Below, piece after piece: positions 10,348 to 17,573 of a stretch of 19,196 bases of DNA (within the stretch, counting starts at the first letter, position 1; each line of letters opens with the position of its first letter). Position numbers and translations under genes: made by a program. Below the pieces are notes generated by a model, which had not been told where the DNA came from, ran no database searches, and saw only the letters and a list, made by a program, of their open reading frames with translations. This DNA is from Dictyocoela muelleri (Eukaryota > Microsporidia). The stretch is taken from contig SDVU01000149.1 of NCBI GenBank assembly GCA_016256075.1, positions 1-19,196 of the forward strand, in the 5' to 3' direction.

Positions 10348-11106
10348 AGTAGTTTCTCTTGATCTAAAAGGCCTAGTAAAAATGAGCCACTTCTATTGTC
10401 AAATACAAGCGGATACAATCACGTTTTAGTAATCTATGAATATCTTAGTAAGTACAGTGAGATAGTAATACTAACAAAAATAAATTCTTAAACGATATCA
10501 AAGGCATTCGAAGAGTTTTATAAAAAAAAATACAAAATTCCCAAATACTGCATAACCGACAACGGTCGCCAGTTCTCTGCAGAAACCTTTAACTGATTGC
10601 TATAAAAATACAGTATAAAAATATCCTAACCATGCCACACAATCCCACAGGTAACGCATCAGTCGAAAGAATTAATAAAGAAATTGGGATAGCGTTAAGA
10701 TTGTCTAGAGTGAGACAACTGAAAGATCTCAAATGTGACATTTGGAGAAGGTTTAATCTTACATCGAATAGGATAAGGGGATACTTTCTATTTAATGTCT
10801 TTTACCAAGAATAATTTAGTAATTTAGGAAGAACAGAAGTGGATATGGAAGAAATCAAATTGAAGATTAAACGACAAAAGAGTAAAAACATTGACAAGTA
10901 TAATTCCAAATGCAGAGAGGTCAACTACCAAATAGGCGATATAGTGCTTAAGAAAAATTTTGATCTAGATAAAGTGGCTCCGAGATTTAAAGGGCCTTAT
11001 AAAATTATCAAAGTCGGAAAATCAAAAAACACAGTAATAATCGATGATTGCTTAGAACGAAACAAGGTTTCAATACGGAATATTAAACATTTTAAACGGG
11101 GGAGAA

Positions 11107-11345
11107 TGTGAGATTTACTTCACATAATGGAAATTTAGATCAATGTCTTACATTTCAAAATTCACAACTTGACAGATCTTTAAAGTGATCAAAAAGAAAA
11201 AAAAAGTTGCGAAACACACCTTTATGAAATACAAGGGAACGAACGCCTCCTTTATATCGCATCGAAAGAAACTAAATAAAGCTTTACTTAATAAATTCTC
11301 TACTCGTTTTATTGTAAACATCGTCGAATTCTTCGGGAACACGTT
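11107..11345 (+). repeat. 3' LTR of the Ty3/gypsy fossil
   Basis: About 239 bp, beginning TGTGAGATTTAC directly after a purine tract (GGGGGAGAA). It is followed by AATAT, the same pentamer that precedes the 5' LTR, as expected for a target-site duplication. Confidence 0.9.
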
Positions 11346-11350
11346 AATAT

Positions 11351-11540
11351 GAATAAATATTTAATTGAGCATAAATTTTAGAAGCTAGAATAAAATATTT
11401 TTAAATTAAAATTTTTTTTCTTCACATTTTTAGATTTATCTATCTACCTTTTATGAAAAAATTTTGAGTTCCCGTTTACTTACTCCGTAAAAAAATAGAA
11501 AACCCCTTATGGTCATGATAAAAAAAATCATTAATTTTAA
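11351..11540. other. Spacer between LTR fossil and fold-back repeat
   Basis: AT-rich sequence with no gene. Near its right edge, CCCCTTATGGTCATGAT (11503-11519) resembles an outward-facing Merlin B terminal motif (ATCATGACC in reverse), possibly the end of another Merlin copy now lost. Confidence 0.4.
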
Positions 11541-11957
11541 AAATTTTTTAATTTAAAATTAATTAATTATCAAATTTATTTAAAATTAATTCATTATCAA
11601 TTTTATAAAAAATTAATTAATTCATAATAAATTGTATAAATTTATTCATATAATCTTCAGAAAGACTTTTTTGATCATAAACCTAAAAAAAGTTTCTAAA
11701 TATTTCGTTATATTGTCGTTTATAAGCTCTTTTCTTTTTAAACCAGACCAATTTGTTTATACTGTGTTAGTGTGTATGGCAGTTTTAAGATCGTTCTCAA
11801 AGAAATATTTAATAATGTAATGATAAAAAGAGTCTTTCTGGTGATTATATGATTGATTTTATACAATTTATTATGGATTAATTATTTTTTTATAAAATTG
11901 ATAATGAATTAATTTTAAATAAATTTGATAATTAATTAATTTTAAATTAAAAAATTT
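11541..11957. repeat. Large fold-back inverted repeat (137-bp arms)
   Basis: Positions 11541-11677 and 11821-11957 are reverse complements. The outer 70 or so base pairs match perfectly and the inner half has around ten differences. The 143-bp loop holds only a short Phe/Leu-rich frame that I do not regard as a gene. The right arm stops exactly where Merlin B begins (GGATAATGACC at 11958), and a GGTCATGAT motif lies about 20 bp outside the left arm. It resembles a fold-back element or MITE, or the product of an inverted duplication near a transposon end. Confidence 0.85.
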
Positions 11958-12029
11958 GGATAATGACCAAACTACCTCCCCGGCGGGCGGTAGTTTAGTC
12001 ATGATTATTTTTTTTAAATAATACCCTTT

Positions 12030-12970
12030 ATGAATAATATATTATCATTTATAAATTCAGCCTCAAATAGTGAATTTGTAAATTTCTTTCGCATGAAACG
12101 ACTGATTGCCTCGAATCAAAATTGTGATTACTGTGGTACGTAAATGGTACAAAAGAAAACGAAATATAATAATCTAGTTTTACCCTCAGGTGTCTAAACT
12201 AAAAATGTGATCATTATCAGACGATAGTCTCTTCTCACAGGTAGTTTATTCAGTAACTTTCAACTCAACCCACACAAATTCTTTCTGTATTATATTTCCT
12301 CTGTCTTATGTCAGTAGTTTCCAAAATAACTCAATTTTCTGGAATTAGCAAAAATATCGTCTCCAAAATAAAAAAGGCTTTTATTACGACTATTATAAAG
12401 TATTTTGATGAGAATCTTATTCATCTGGGAGGTGAGGGGAGAGTGGTTCACATTGATGAAACAATGTTGAACCACACCGTTAGGGCTCATCGCGGAAGAA
12501 GTCCAAGGGCAAAGACATGGGCCATTACAATGGTTGATACGTCGACAAGCCCAGGAATCGGGTATGTGGAAATAGTTGGGGCCCGTAATGCGGAAACTCT
12601 ACTTCCTATCATTAATAGAGTTATAATGTCGGGTTCTATTATTCATACAGATGAGTGGAAAGCCTACAATGATTTGGCTCGCAATGAAAATTATACACAT
12701 TTAAAGATAACACATAAGTATAATTTCGTTGATCCACAATCAGGAGTTCATACCTAGAATGTTGAATCTTTCAACAACAAATTAAAGCTTTTTATCAAAG
12801 CGCAAAAAGGATGCCGTGAAGATGACAGATATGGATTGATATGGATTGATATGGATTGATATGGATTGATATGGTATTTTTTATTTATTGATACTTTTAA
12901 GGAGGAAAGCTTTAATCAATTTTTAGAAATAATAAAATTATTTAAAAATTTTTTACGGGGGTTCGTTTAG
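12030..12970 (+). pseudogene. Broken Merlin/ISXO2-like transposase B
   Basis: A plausible start is the ATG at 12030, four bases after CCC. The N-terminus includes a CDYC zinc-ribbon half, then a stop; intervening sequence is stop-ridden and the frame shifts. The core at 12308-12757 is well preserved: HIDETMLNH (first Asp, codon 50 of this frame), HRGRSPRAKTWAITMVDTST, and HTDEWKAY (second Asp, codon 115). TAG at 12755-12757 is followed in frame by NVESFNNKLK, which supplies the catalytic Glu, so all three catalytic residues remain. A 10-bp tandem repeat then disturbs the C-terminus and ends the frame at 12857. The core looks younger than transposase A. Confidence 0.85.
12827..12874 (+). repeat. 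10-bp tandem repeat in transposase B
   Basis: The unit GATATGGATT is repeated four to five times head to tail, perfectly conserved. Because 10 is not a multiple of 3, expansion shifts the downstream reading frame of the transposase. Confidence 0.9.
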
Positions 12971-13089
12971 GAATGATCATTTTACAGGGGGTAGTTTGGG
13001 CATGATCCAATATTTTCATTCGATAAAAAATATACCATGTAAAAAACGTGTTAAAATATTATAATTACGTGAGAAAGGCTAAAATAGGA

Positions 13090-14387
13090 GGTTTTAGACT
13101 TTCGGAATAAAATTAATATACAAATTTTTAGTATATTATGGCTGCATGTGTTAAATTAGAAAAAACAAAGTATAAAGCCCATTAACATTATAAATGAATC
13201 TTTAATTGTAAACACGGATGTTTTGCCAATTTTAAAACTTTTTACATATTTAAACTTAATTAATTTCATCTAAAAGATATATTTAATGCTGATGAGACGA
13301 GAATATATTGGATACATACAATAAATAAAATATTGATTGGTTATGAACAAGATAAAGCATCTGTAATGCATCTCAAAAAAATACCGGCAATATTTTCGTG
13401 TAATTTTCAAAGACAAAAATTCAAATTACTATTTTTAAGAAAATCAAAAAATTCCGTTTTTTTAATTCAGAAATGCAAGTAATCTTAATTTGAATATAGA
13501 GAATTTTAATCTTGAATACTCTTAGTATGATTAACTAATAGCTAATTAGTTTAAATGACTAAAGGTAATAATCGTAAAATATTGGTTATTTTAGATAATT
13601 CACAAGTCCATCATATTGATTCCGATTTCTCAAATTTCTAGATTATGTTTTTTCCACCTAAAGTAAAGTCACTAATTTAGCTAAAATCAAGGTATAAAGA
13701 AAATTTTAAGAATTTTTATAAAAGATATTTAAATAATAAAATTTTATTTGAATTCGATGAATCGGATGTTTAATAATTAAGATATAAGAAATGATTAAAA
13801 CTTACTTTATACGATTTAAATGGTTTTATATATATACACGGTAGGATATAATCGAGAATACAATAATAAATCGTTTTATTAAAGCACTTGAAAATTCAAA
13901 CGTTATTTGACAACGTAATTTTCATGTATTAATGCGAACTTACATGAGGTTTTGCCTTTTTGTCTAATATTACGGTGATAACCAATTTAACTAATTTATA
14001 TCAATGTTTTGATACTATTTTTAAAGTTGAAAAGTCTATTTTTGAGATTAATAAACATGAAAATAATATTATTACCACTATAGAAGTATCTTATTATCTC
14101 GGAAACACATAAAGTAGGTTTTAAAATAATTTCCTATAAAAATTGGACATAATTCTCATTTAAATAATGCAATAATATAATAATAAACAAAAAAAGTTCG
14201 AAAGTAACAGATTAACTCATTAAAATTCGAAATGAACTTATTTTTGAATTTAATAATAAATATTTGAATCCTTCACATTAAATAGAATTTAACACAGCGC
14301 ATTTATTTCAGTCAGTGTTCACATTAAGTTTAATTGAACATTTCAAAATTTTTGCAAGTTCGTGTTCACATTAGGGAGATCTGTCTG
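13090..14387 (+). mobile_element. pogo/Tigger-type DNA transposon relic, copy 2
   Basis: The right end is recognisable: read inward from 14387 it is CAGACAGATCTCCCTAATGT and is followed by TA (14388-14389), as in Tigger elements. A second GTGTTCACATTA block lies about 45 bp inside (near 14318), repeating the one at 14362. The left end could not be found, and no helix-turn-helix part is seen, so the 5' portion is probably lost or overwritten. The decayed transposase is on the plus strand. Confidence 0.7.
13262..13790 (+). pseudogene. Tigger transposase DDE fragment
   Basis: The first catalytic Asp is in DIFNADETRIYW (near 13291). It is followed by GYEQDKASVMHLKKIPAIFS and the KLLFLRKSKN stretch typical of DDE_1 transposases. 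About 100 codons later come KILVILDNSQVHH (second Asp near 13594), FFPPKVKSLI and NFYKRYLNNKILFEFDES. Stops interrupt it several times. The QPMDQG-like segment carrying the third acidic residue is not recognisable. It is clearly a different family member from copy 1. Confidence 0.8.
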
Positions 14388-14399
14388 TATCTATATAAT

Positions 14400-14905
14400 T
14401 ATCTTAATGATTTGTCATAAACCTTCACTTCTCCATTTTTAAATTATACGTCTCGTCCAAGCTGCCTAGAAGCCTAGCTGTCTATTATAATTTCTTTTTT
14501 TTTCAATGACTCTGCAGCAAAGACATAATTATAGGCCTTTCCATGAAATTTTTTAGTTTCAATACTATTTTGATGAGATGAATCTCCACACACATCACTA
14601 CAACCTTTAAGCATATTTTGTTTTATTTCCAATATTAAAAAAGACTTAATCGGCTATACCGTACTCTAGAAACTATATCACTACTTTTATTTTGAATGCT
14701 AAATACCATTCCCTAATTATTTAATAAAGTGCAACACTAGATAGATACAATGAGAATTAATAGGCATTCAAGAGTTTTACAGATTTGATATCTATTACTA
14801 ACCACCTAAATTGGATACTTTTTTAACTTTCACTAGGTTCGAACCATATAATTAAATAAGCATTCAAGAGTGATAACCACTTTGCTATCTGATACGAATC
14901 AACTA
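14400..14905 (-). repeat. tRNA-derived SINE-like repeat, copy 3, with doubled head
   Basis: The minus strand starts with a tRNA-like head (about 14905-14840). It has an A-box-like ATAGCAAAGTGGTTATCAC and a perfect B-box-like GGTTCGAACC. A second, more decayed head-like unit follows at about 14820-14735, sharing CTCTTGAATGCYTATT and CTAGTG. The rest aligns with the body of copies 1 and 2 (GCCTAGAAGCCTAGCTG, CGGCTATACC, CATTCCCTAATTATTTA). It is more diverged than copies 1 and 2 and starts just after the Tigger terminus. Confidence 0.65.
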
Positions 14906-14963
14906 AATAACAATTTCATTATGGATTCAATTTTAAAAATAAATCATTCTTATACAAAAATTT

Positions 14964-14985
14964 GCTTCATTGTCATATTAGACCA
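14964..14985 (-). repeat. Short stray fragment of the SINE body
   Basis: CTTCATTGTCATATTAGACC followed by AA matches the copy-2 SINE at 17834-17851, where the hAT-like element is inserted directly after TATTAGAC. Here the site is uninterrupted, so it resembles an empty site. Only about 22 bp match. Confidence 0.5.
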
Positions 14986-15080
14986 ATTCTCATTGAATTC
15001 ATTTTTTTTCATTCCAAATCTTTTTTAAACATTTGTAGCATGCATAAAAAAAAATTATTTTTTTATAAAAAATTCAATAA

Positions 15081-15084
15081 CCCC
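15081..15084 (+). promoter_or_regulatory. C-run start signal of PAF1
   Basis: CCCC lies two bases before the ATG at 15087, in otherwise C-poor flanking DNA. C-runs just upstream of the start codon are a known microsporidian gene signal and support this ATG. Confidence 0.7.
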
Positions 15085-15086
15085 AA

Positions 15087-15932
15087 ATGAACAAAAAACT
15101 CAATCCAGGTCTTATTCACCTCAAACCAAAACTAACCATAACTAACGAATTTGACTCTACCCTTGAAAAACAAACATTACCAAACATCAACACTGACATG
15201 CTAGAAATTCTAGATATAAGTTTAACTGATCTAGTCATTAACCTGTTAATTAACGAAAATGAAGAAATTAACAATGAACGCGAATACGTACCATGGCTTA
15301 GAAAACCTGGTTATATATCAGCAGACTATTATCAAAAACAAGAAAAACGAAGTGAATTGATTAAAGAACAAACGAAAGTTGAAGACGATACTGTTGATTA
15401 CGAGCTTTATTTGAAAAATTCATTTATACATATCGATTCTGAACCTGTTAATTATCATTTCAATGTAGATGAATTTAAAAACAAAAAAATTGATCAAAAT
15501 ATTAATGATGAAAATGATGAAGATAATAACATTAATAATAACGATAAAGATAATGACATTAATAATAACGATGAATATCAAAACATTAATAATAACGATA
15601 AAGATAATAACATTAATAATAATATTCAAGTTGAATCTAATAAACTCATATTCACCGATTCGTGGGAATTATTTCCAAAAGAGGAAAATTATACAGCAGT
15701 TCACTTTACTGATGAAAAACCATCTCTCGACTTTATCTTTGAAAAGGAAGAAAACAATATAGTTTTTGCAAAAAAGGATGGATCTGAAAATGTTTATTCA
15801 TCAATTATGAACGATATCTCTGAATATTTAGTCATTGAATTAGCTGACGATGGGAAAGCTTATTATTCGAGAATTAAAGAGAATTTACGACTTAAAATGA
15901 CTAAATTGAAAAATAAAGATGATCAGAATTAA
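15087..15932 (+). CDS. PAF1: RNA polymerase II-associated factor 1 (Paf1), divergent
   Basis: The 281-residue product matches Paf1 in order. An N-terminal part (residues 9-50, LKPKLTITNEFD...LEKQ) resembles the stretch before the family's first conserved block. YVPWLRKPGYIS (68-79) matches the VPWMRKTEYIS-type motif. SWELFP...SLDF (192-216) matches the yeast WDLLP...SLD segment. A C-terminal block (IVFAKK then SEYLVIELADDGKAYYSRIK, about 225-275) matches the family's ELAIRLNDKDGIAYY region. Paf1 scaffolds the Paf1 complex (with Ctr9, Leo1, Cdc73 and Rtf1), which travels with RNA polymerase II and supports H2B ubiquitination. It is much shorter than yeast (445) or human (531) Paf1: the acidic C-terminal tail is missing and an Asn/Asp-rich insert (137-179) fills the linker. 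No intron is seen. Identification is by motif order recalled from the family, not by a search. Confidence 0.82.
   Translation: MNKKLNPGLIHLKPKLTITNEFDSTLEKQTLPNINTDMLEILDISLTDLVINLLINENEEINNEREYVPWLRKPGYISADYYQKQEKRSELIKEQTKVEDDTVDYELYLKNSFIHIDSEPVNYHFNVDEFKNKKIDQNINDENDEDNNINNNDKDNDINNNDEYQNINNNDKDNNINNNIQVESNKLIFTDSWELFPKEENYTAVHFTDEKPSLDFIFEKEENNIVFAKKDGSENVYSSIMNDISEYLVIELADDGKAYYSRIKENLRLKMTKLKNKDDQN
15495..15626 (+). repeat. In-frame Asn/Asp-rich coding repeat in PAF1
   Basis: ATTAATAATAACGATAAAGA-type units of 24-30 bases repeat four times, encoding INNNDKDN-like peptides (residues 137-179). Unit lengths are multiples of three, so the frame is kept. The antisense strand of this stretch gives a spurious Ile-rich open frame. 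Confidence 0.9.
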
Positions 15933-15935
15933 AAA

Positions 15936-15941
15936 AATAAA
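15936..15941 (+). terminator. AATAAA polyadenylation signal of PAF1
   Basis: AATAAA begins four bases after the TAA stop (15930-15932). The downstream DNA to 16140 is simple A/T sequence with CTTTTTAAAATAAAAAAT repeated in tandem. Confidence 0.55.
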
Positions 15942-16145
15942 ACTAAAAAATTTAGCTTTTTAAAATAAAAAATGAACTTTTTAAAATAAAAAATTTACTT
16001 TTTTGATTTTCTTAATTAAGATCCCTTAATAAAAAAGTATTTGAAAAAAAGTTTGTTTTTATTTTAAAAAATTATTTCAAATTTTTAAAGTTGAATTATA
16101 AAAATTATTTTCGAAATTTTTAATTTTAAAAAGTTATTTTAATCA

Positions 16146-16481
16146 TCACTCAGTAACTGCTTCTGTTCCCAGTGATTTAAAATCACCAACAATAACATAA
16201 CTAACCTTTATAACCTCTTTACTAGGATCTTTACGATGCATGTCTCTTTCAACTCGCACTCTGATCCTTGATGGTACTTTATGCATCCCTTTCTCCCAGA
16301 TAGCCTTGTTCAGGTCAGGTGCAATCATCACTTCAGACTCAGTTTTGAAGTATTTTTGCATAAACTTTTTTATTCTTTTTATGCATTGTTTGCTTTTCCA
16401 ACGCCAGGAGTCATTTTTGGTTATTTTTCTCAAATTTATTGTCATTTCGAGTGGTCGTCTTTCTTTAAGATCAGTTGTCAT
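16146..16481 (-). CDS. RPL31: 60S ribosomal protein eL31 (RPL31)
   Basis: The 111-residue product matches eukaryotic/archaeal eL31, a small protein of the large ribosomal subunit near the peptide exit. The best-conserved part is residues 56-80, DLNKAIWEKGMHKVPSRIRV then RVERD, which parallels [20 protein letters not shown] of animals. It is preceded by the basic helix KQCIKRIKKFMQKYF and followed by IKVSYVIVGDFKSL, like the TYVPVTTFKNL strand. The length is close to the family's usual 110-125. I chose the ATG at 16481 rather than the one nine codons upstream because CCC abuts it on the minus strand and the eL31 homology needs no extra residues. It diverges from the SUMO gene. Confidence 0.93.
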   Translation of the reverse strand: MTTDLKERRPLEMTINLRKITKNDSWRWKSKQCIKRIKKFMQKYFKTESEVMIAPDLNKAIWEKGMHKVPSRIRVRVERDMHRKDPSKEVIKVSYVIVGDFKSLGTEAVTE

Positions 16482-16484
16482 GGG
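16482..16484 (-). promoter_or_regulatory. C-run start signal of RPL31
   Basis: On the minus strand CCC directly precedes the ATG (AACCCATGACA). It marks this ATG over the upstream in-frame ATG at 16508. Confidence 0.7.
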
Positions 16485-16710
16485 TTGACAAGAATTTTTT
16501 ATTTTCAAACTTTTATTTTGAAATTAAAAATTGATTAAAATCAAAAATTAATTTCAAAAATTAAAATTAAAAAAATTGAAAATAAAAGTTGTTTTAAGAA
16601 ATTTAAAAATTGATTTTAATGTTTAAAAATTTAAGAAATTTAAATATTGAGTCAATATTGAAAAATTGATTCCAATATTTAAAAATTAATTTCAATATTA
16701 AAAATTTTTA

Positions 16711-16715
16711 CCCCC
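16711..16715 (+). promoter_or_regulatory. C-run start signal of SUMO
   Basis: CCCCC lies two bases before the ATG at 16718, directly after AAAATTTTTA. It matches the pattern at the neighbouring genes. Confidence 0.7.
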
Positions 16716-16717
16716 AC

Positions 16718-16972
16718 ATGACTGACGAGAAACATATTCACTTAAAAATATTTGACAGTGAGGGAACAGAAATCGAATATAGAGTCAAGAAAACAGTTTC
16801 ATTTTCAAAAATTCTTGACGAATATTGTAAAGGAAGAACTGTTTCTAAAAGTGGATTAAGATTGGTTTACAAAGGACAGGAAGTGTCACCATATGAATCA
16901 CCGGAAACAATGGGCATGCAGGATAACGATAGTTTGGAGATTATGTCAGCACAAGTTGGGGGTGGTAAATAA
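16718..16972 (+). CDS. SMT3: SUMO / Smt3 ubiquitin-like modifier
   Basis: The 84-residue precursor has a single ubiquitin-like fold. HIHLKIFDSEGTEIEYRVKK (residues 6-25) matches the first SUMO beta hairpin, followed by SKILDEYCKGRTVSKSGLRL (30-49) and the VYKGQEV...SPETMGMQDNDSLEIM stretch. It ends AQVGGGK, so a Ulp1-type protease would be expected to remove the final GK and expose the Gly-Gly at 81-82 for conjugation to lysines. The N-terminal tail is only about five residues, much shorter than in yeast Smt3 or human SUMO, and has no obvious consensus site for chain formation. The Asp/Glu pattern and MGMQDNDSLE favour SUMO over ubiquitin or Nedd8. No intron. Confidence 0.93.
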   Translation: MTDEKHIHLKIFDSEGTEIEYRVKKTVSFSKILDEYCKGRTVSKSGLRLVYKGQEVSPYESPETMGMQDNDSLEIMSAQVGGGK

Positions 16973-16973
16973 A
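16968..16973 (+). terminator. AATAAA overlapping the SUMO stop codon
   Basis: AATAAA spans the TAA stop (16970-16972). Overlap of the polyadenylation signal with the stop is typical of very compact genes. Confidence 0.55.
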
Positions 16974-17024
16974 AGTATTTCGTAATTTTTTTTGTAAACT
17001 TAAATTCTAAAATTTAAAAAAAAT

Positions 17025-17106
17025 CTTAATATTAAAAGTTTATTATTAAAGTTAATAGTAAATTTAAATAAACAAACTTAATATTAAAAGTTTATTATTA
17101 AAGTTA
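17025..17106 (+). repeat. 30-bp exact direct repeat between convergent genes
   Basis: The 30 bases starting CTTAATATTAAAAGTTTATT occur at 17025-17054 and again, exactly, at 17077-17106. The repeat lies in the 172-bp gap between the SUMO stop and the stop of the small minus-strand gene. Confidence 0.85.
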
Positions 17107-17143
17107 TTTTTAATCTTTAAAAATTCTATTATTTTTAAGTCTC

Positions 17144-17149
17144 TTTATT
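17144..17149 (-). terminator. AATAAA overlapping the stop of the 67-aa gene
   Basis: On the minus strand GAATAAAG spans the TAA stop (17145-17147), the same arrangement as in SUMO. Confidence 0.5.
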
Positions 17150-17348
17150 CATCATCGACAATTCTTTTTAATAAAAAATATTTTATGCAACTCTTAATAT
17201 TCATTTGGTTATTTAAAATTAATTTTTCTTGATTTTCAATTTCTTCAATTATAAAAGAATCTGATTCAATTTTAAATTTTTTATTTATTTCAAGATTTTT
17301 TGGTAATTTGCGAAAATCAAAGTTTTTTGGTGTTTGGAGAATTATCAT
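17145..17348 (-). CDS. Small conserved-style gene, function unknown (67 aa)
   Basis: I do not recognise this protein. From the ATG at 17348 it has 67 residues, starting MIILQTPKNFDFRKLPKNL and ending FLLKRIVDDE. It is rich in Lys, Glu, Ile and Asn, with no signal peptide, Cys motif or membrane segment. Alternating hydrophobic positions (KFKIESDSFIIEEIENQEKL) suggest beta strands. An upstream ATG (17453) would add 35 Phe/Leu-rich residues, but the inner ATG has CCC two bases before it (ACCCTCATG) and is preferred. The stop overlaps AATAAA. Both signals match the three firm genes, which is the main reason to call it. It converges on SUMO. Confidence 0.5.
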   Translation of the reverse strand: MIILQTPKNFDFRKLPKNLEINKKFKIESDSFIIEEIENQEKLILNNQMNIKSCIKYFLLKRIVDDE

Positions 17349-17573
17349 GAGGGTAAAGAATTTTAATAAATATTTTTGTTGATTGTTTAGAAAAAATAAT
17401 AATTTTACCAGTAGACAAAAACACTCGTTTAATTTATTAATTTTTTTTATCAAAAATGCTATTTATTATTTGATACGCATTTGGTTGGGTGCCCACAAAC
17501 ACAAGTATAAATTATATAAAAAAATCATTAATAATTTAGCATGTTTTTTACAAATGTTTTTTTAGCTACTATC
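17349..17573. other. AT-rich intergenic DNA
   Basis: It includes the upstream region of the small gene, with a C-run at 17351-17353 (GGG on the plus strand). A short plus-strand frame here (17383-17565) has no supporting signal. Nothing else is seen. Confidence 0.5.

Larger units (their letters stand above)
6061..11345 (+). mobile_element. Broken Ty3/gypsy LTR retrotransposon
   Basis: A fossil LTR element on the plus strand with both LTRs and a matching 5-bp AATAT at each outer edge (6056-6060 and 11346-11350). Parts in order: a Gag-like region (about 6300-7100); aspartic protease region (about 7120-7370); reverse transcriptase (about 7720-8420, with a KIRLVIDYRGLNRI motif); RNase H (about 8480-8770, LEVDASETGMGVVLF); integrase (about 8870-9240, resuming 10350-10700); and a C-terminal integrase tail (about 10840-11106, with GPYKII). 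This protease-RT-RNaseH-integrase order is that of Ty3/gypsy. A purine tract precedes the 3' LTR. It is broken in well over ten places, its LTRs differ at about one position in eight by eye, and a Merlin transposon sits in its integrase region, so it is old. Confidence 0.9.
11958..13008 (+). mobile_element. Merlin (IS1016/ISXO2-like) DNA transposon B
   Basis: The left end starts GGATAATGACCAAACTACC and forms a hairpin with GGTAGTTTAGTCATGAT (11989-12005) around a 12-base GC-rich centre. The right end, read inward, is GGATCATGCCCAAACTACCC followed about 30 bp further in by a second copy (12957-12979). Flanks AAAAATTT and AATATTTT match at 6 of 8 but are too AT-rich to be decisive. The transposase is on the plus strand. 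Transposon A has the same arrangement of one palindromic end and one tandem end with a different motif. Confidence 0.85.
16482..16717. promoter_or_regulatory. Shared divergent promoter region, RPL31/SUMO
   Basis: This 236-bp region separates the two start codons and must hold both promoters. It is about nine-tenths A/T, with repeated AAAATTGATT, TTTAAAAATT and CAATATT words. CAAACTTTTATTTTGAA (near 16506) and its approximate reverse complement near 16577 form an inverted pair. AAAATTTTTA sits directly before the C-run of SUMO, similar to the AAATTT-like element described in microsporidia. No single TATA box stands out. Confidence 0.6.

Noticed and set aside
11632-11820. 62-codon frame in the fold-back loop
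   Set aside because: It starts inside an inverted-repeat arm, is Phe/Leu/Ser-rich, and has no start signal or recognisable domain.
15420-15629. Minus-strand Ile-rich frame inside PAF1
   Set aside because: It is the antisense of the Asn/Asp coding repeat and has no independent support.
16482-16508. Upstream ATG of RPL31 adding nine residues
   Set aside because: The inner ATG has CCC directly before it and gives a protein of normal eL31 extent.
16240-16538. Two plus-strand frames opposite RPL31
   Set aside because: They are antisense shadows of a well-supported ribosomal protein gene.
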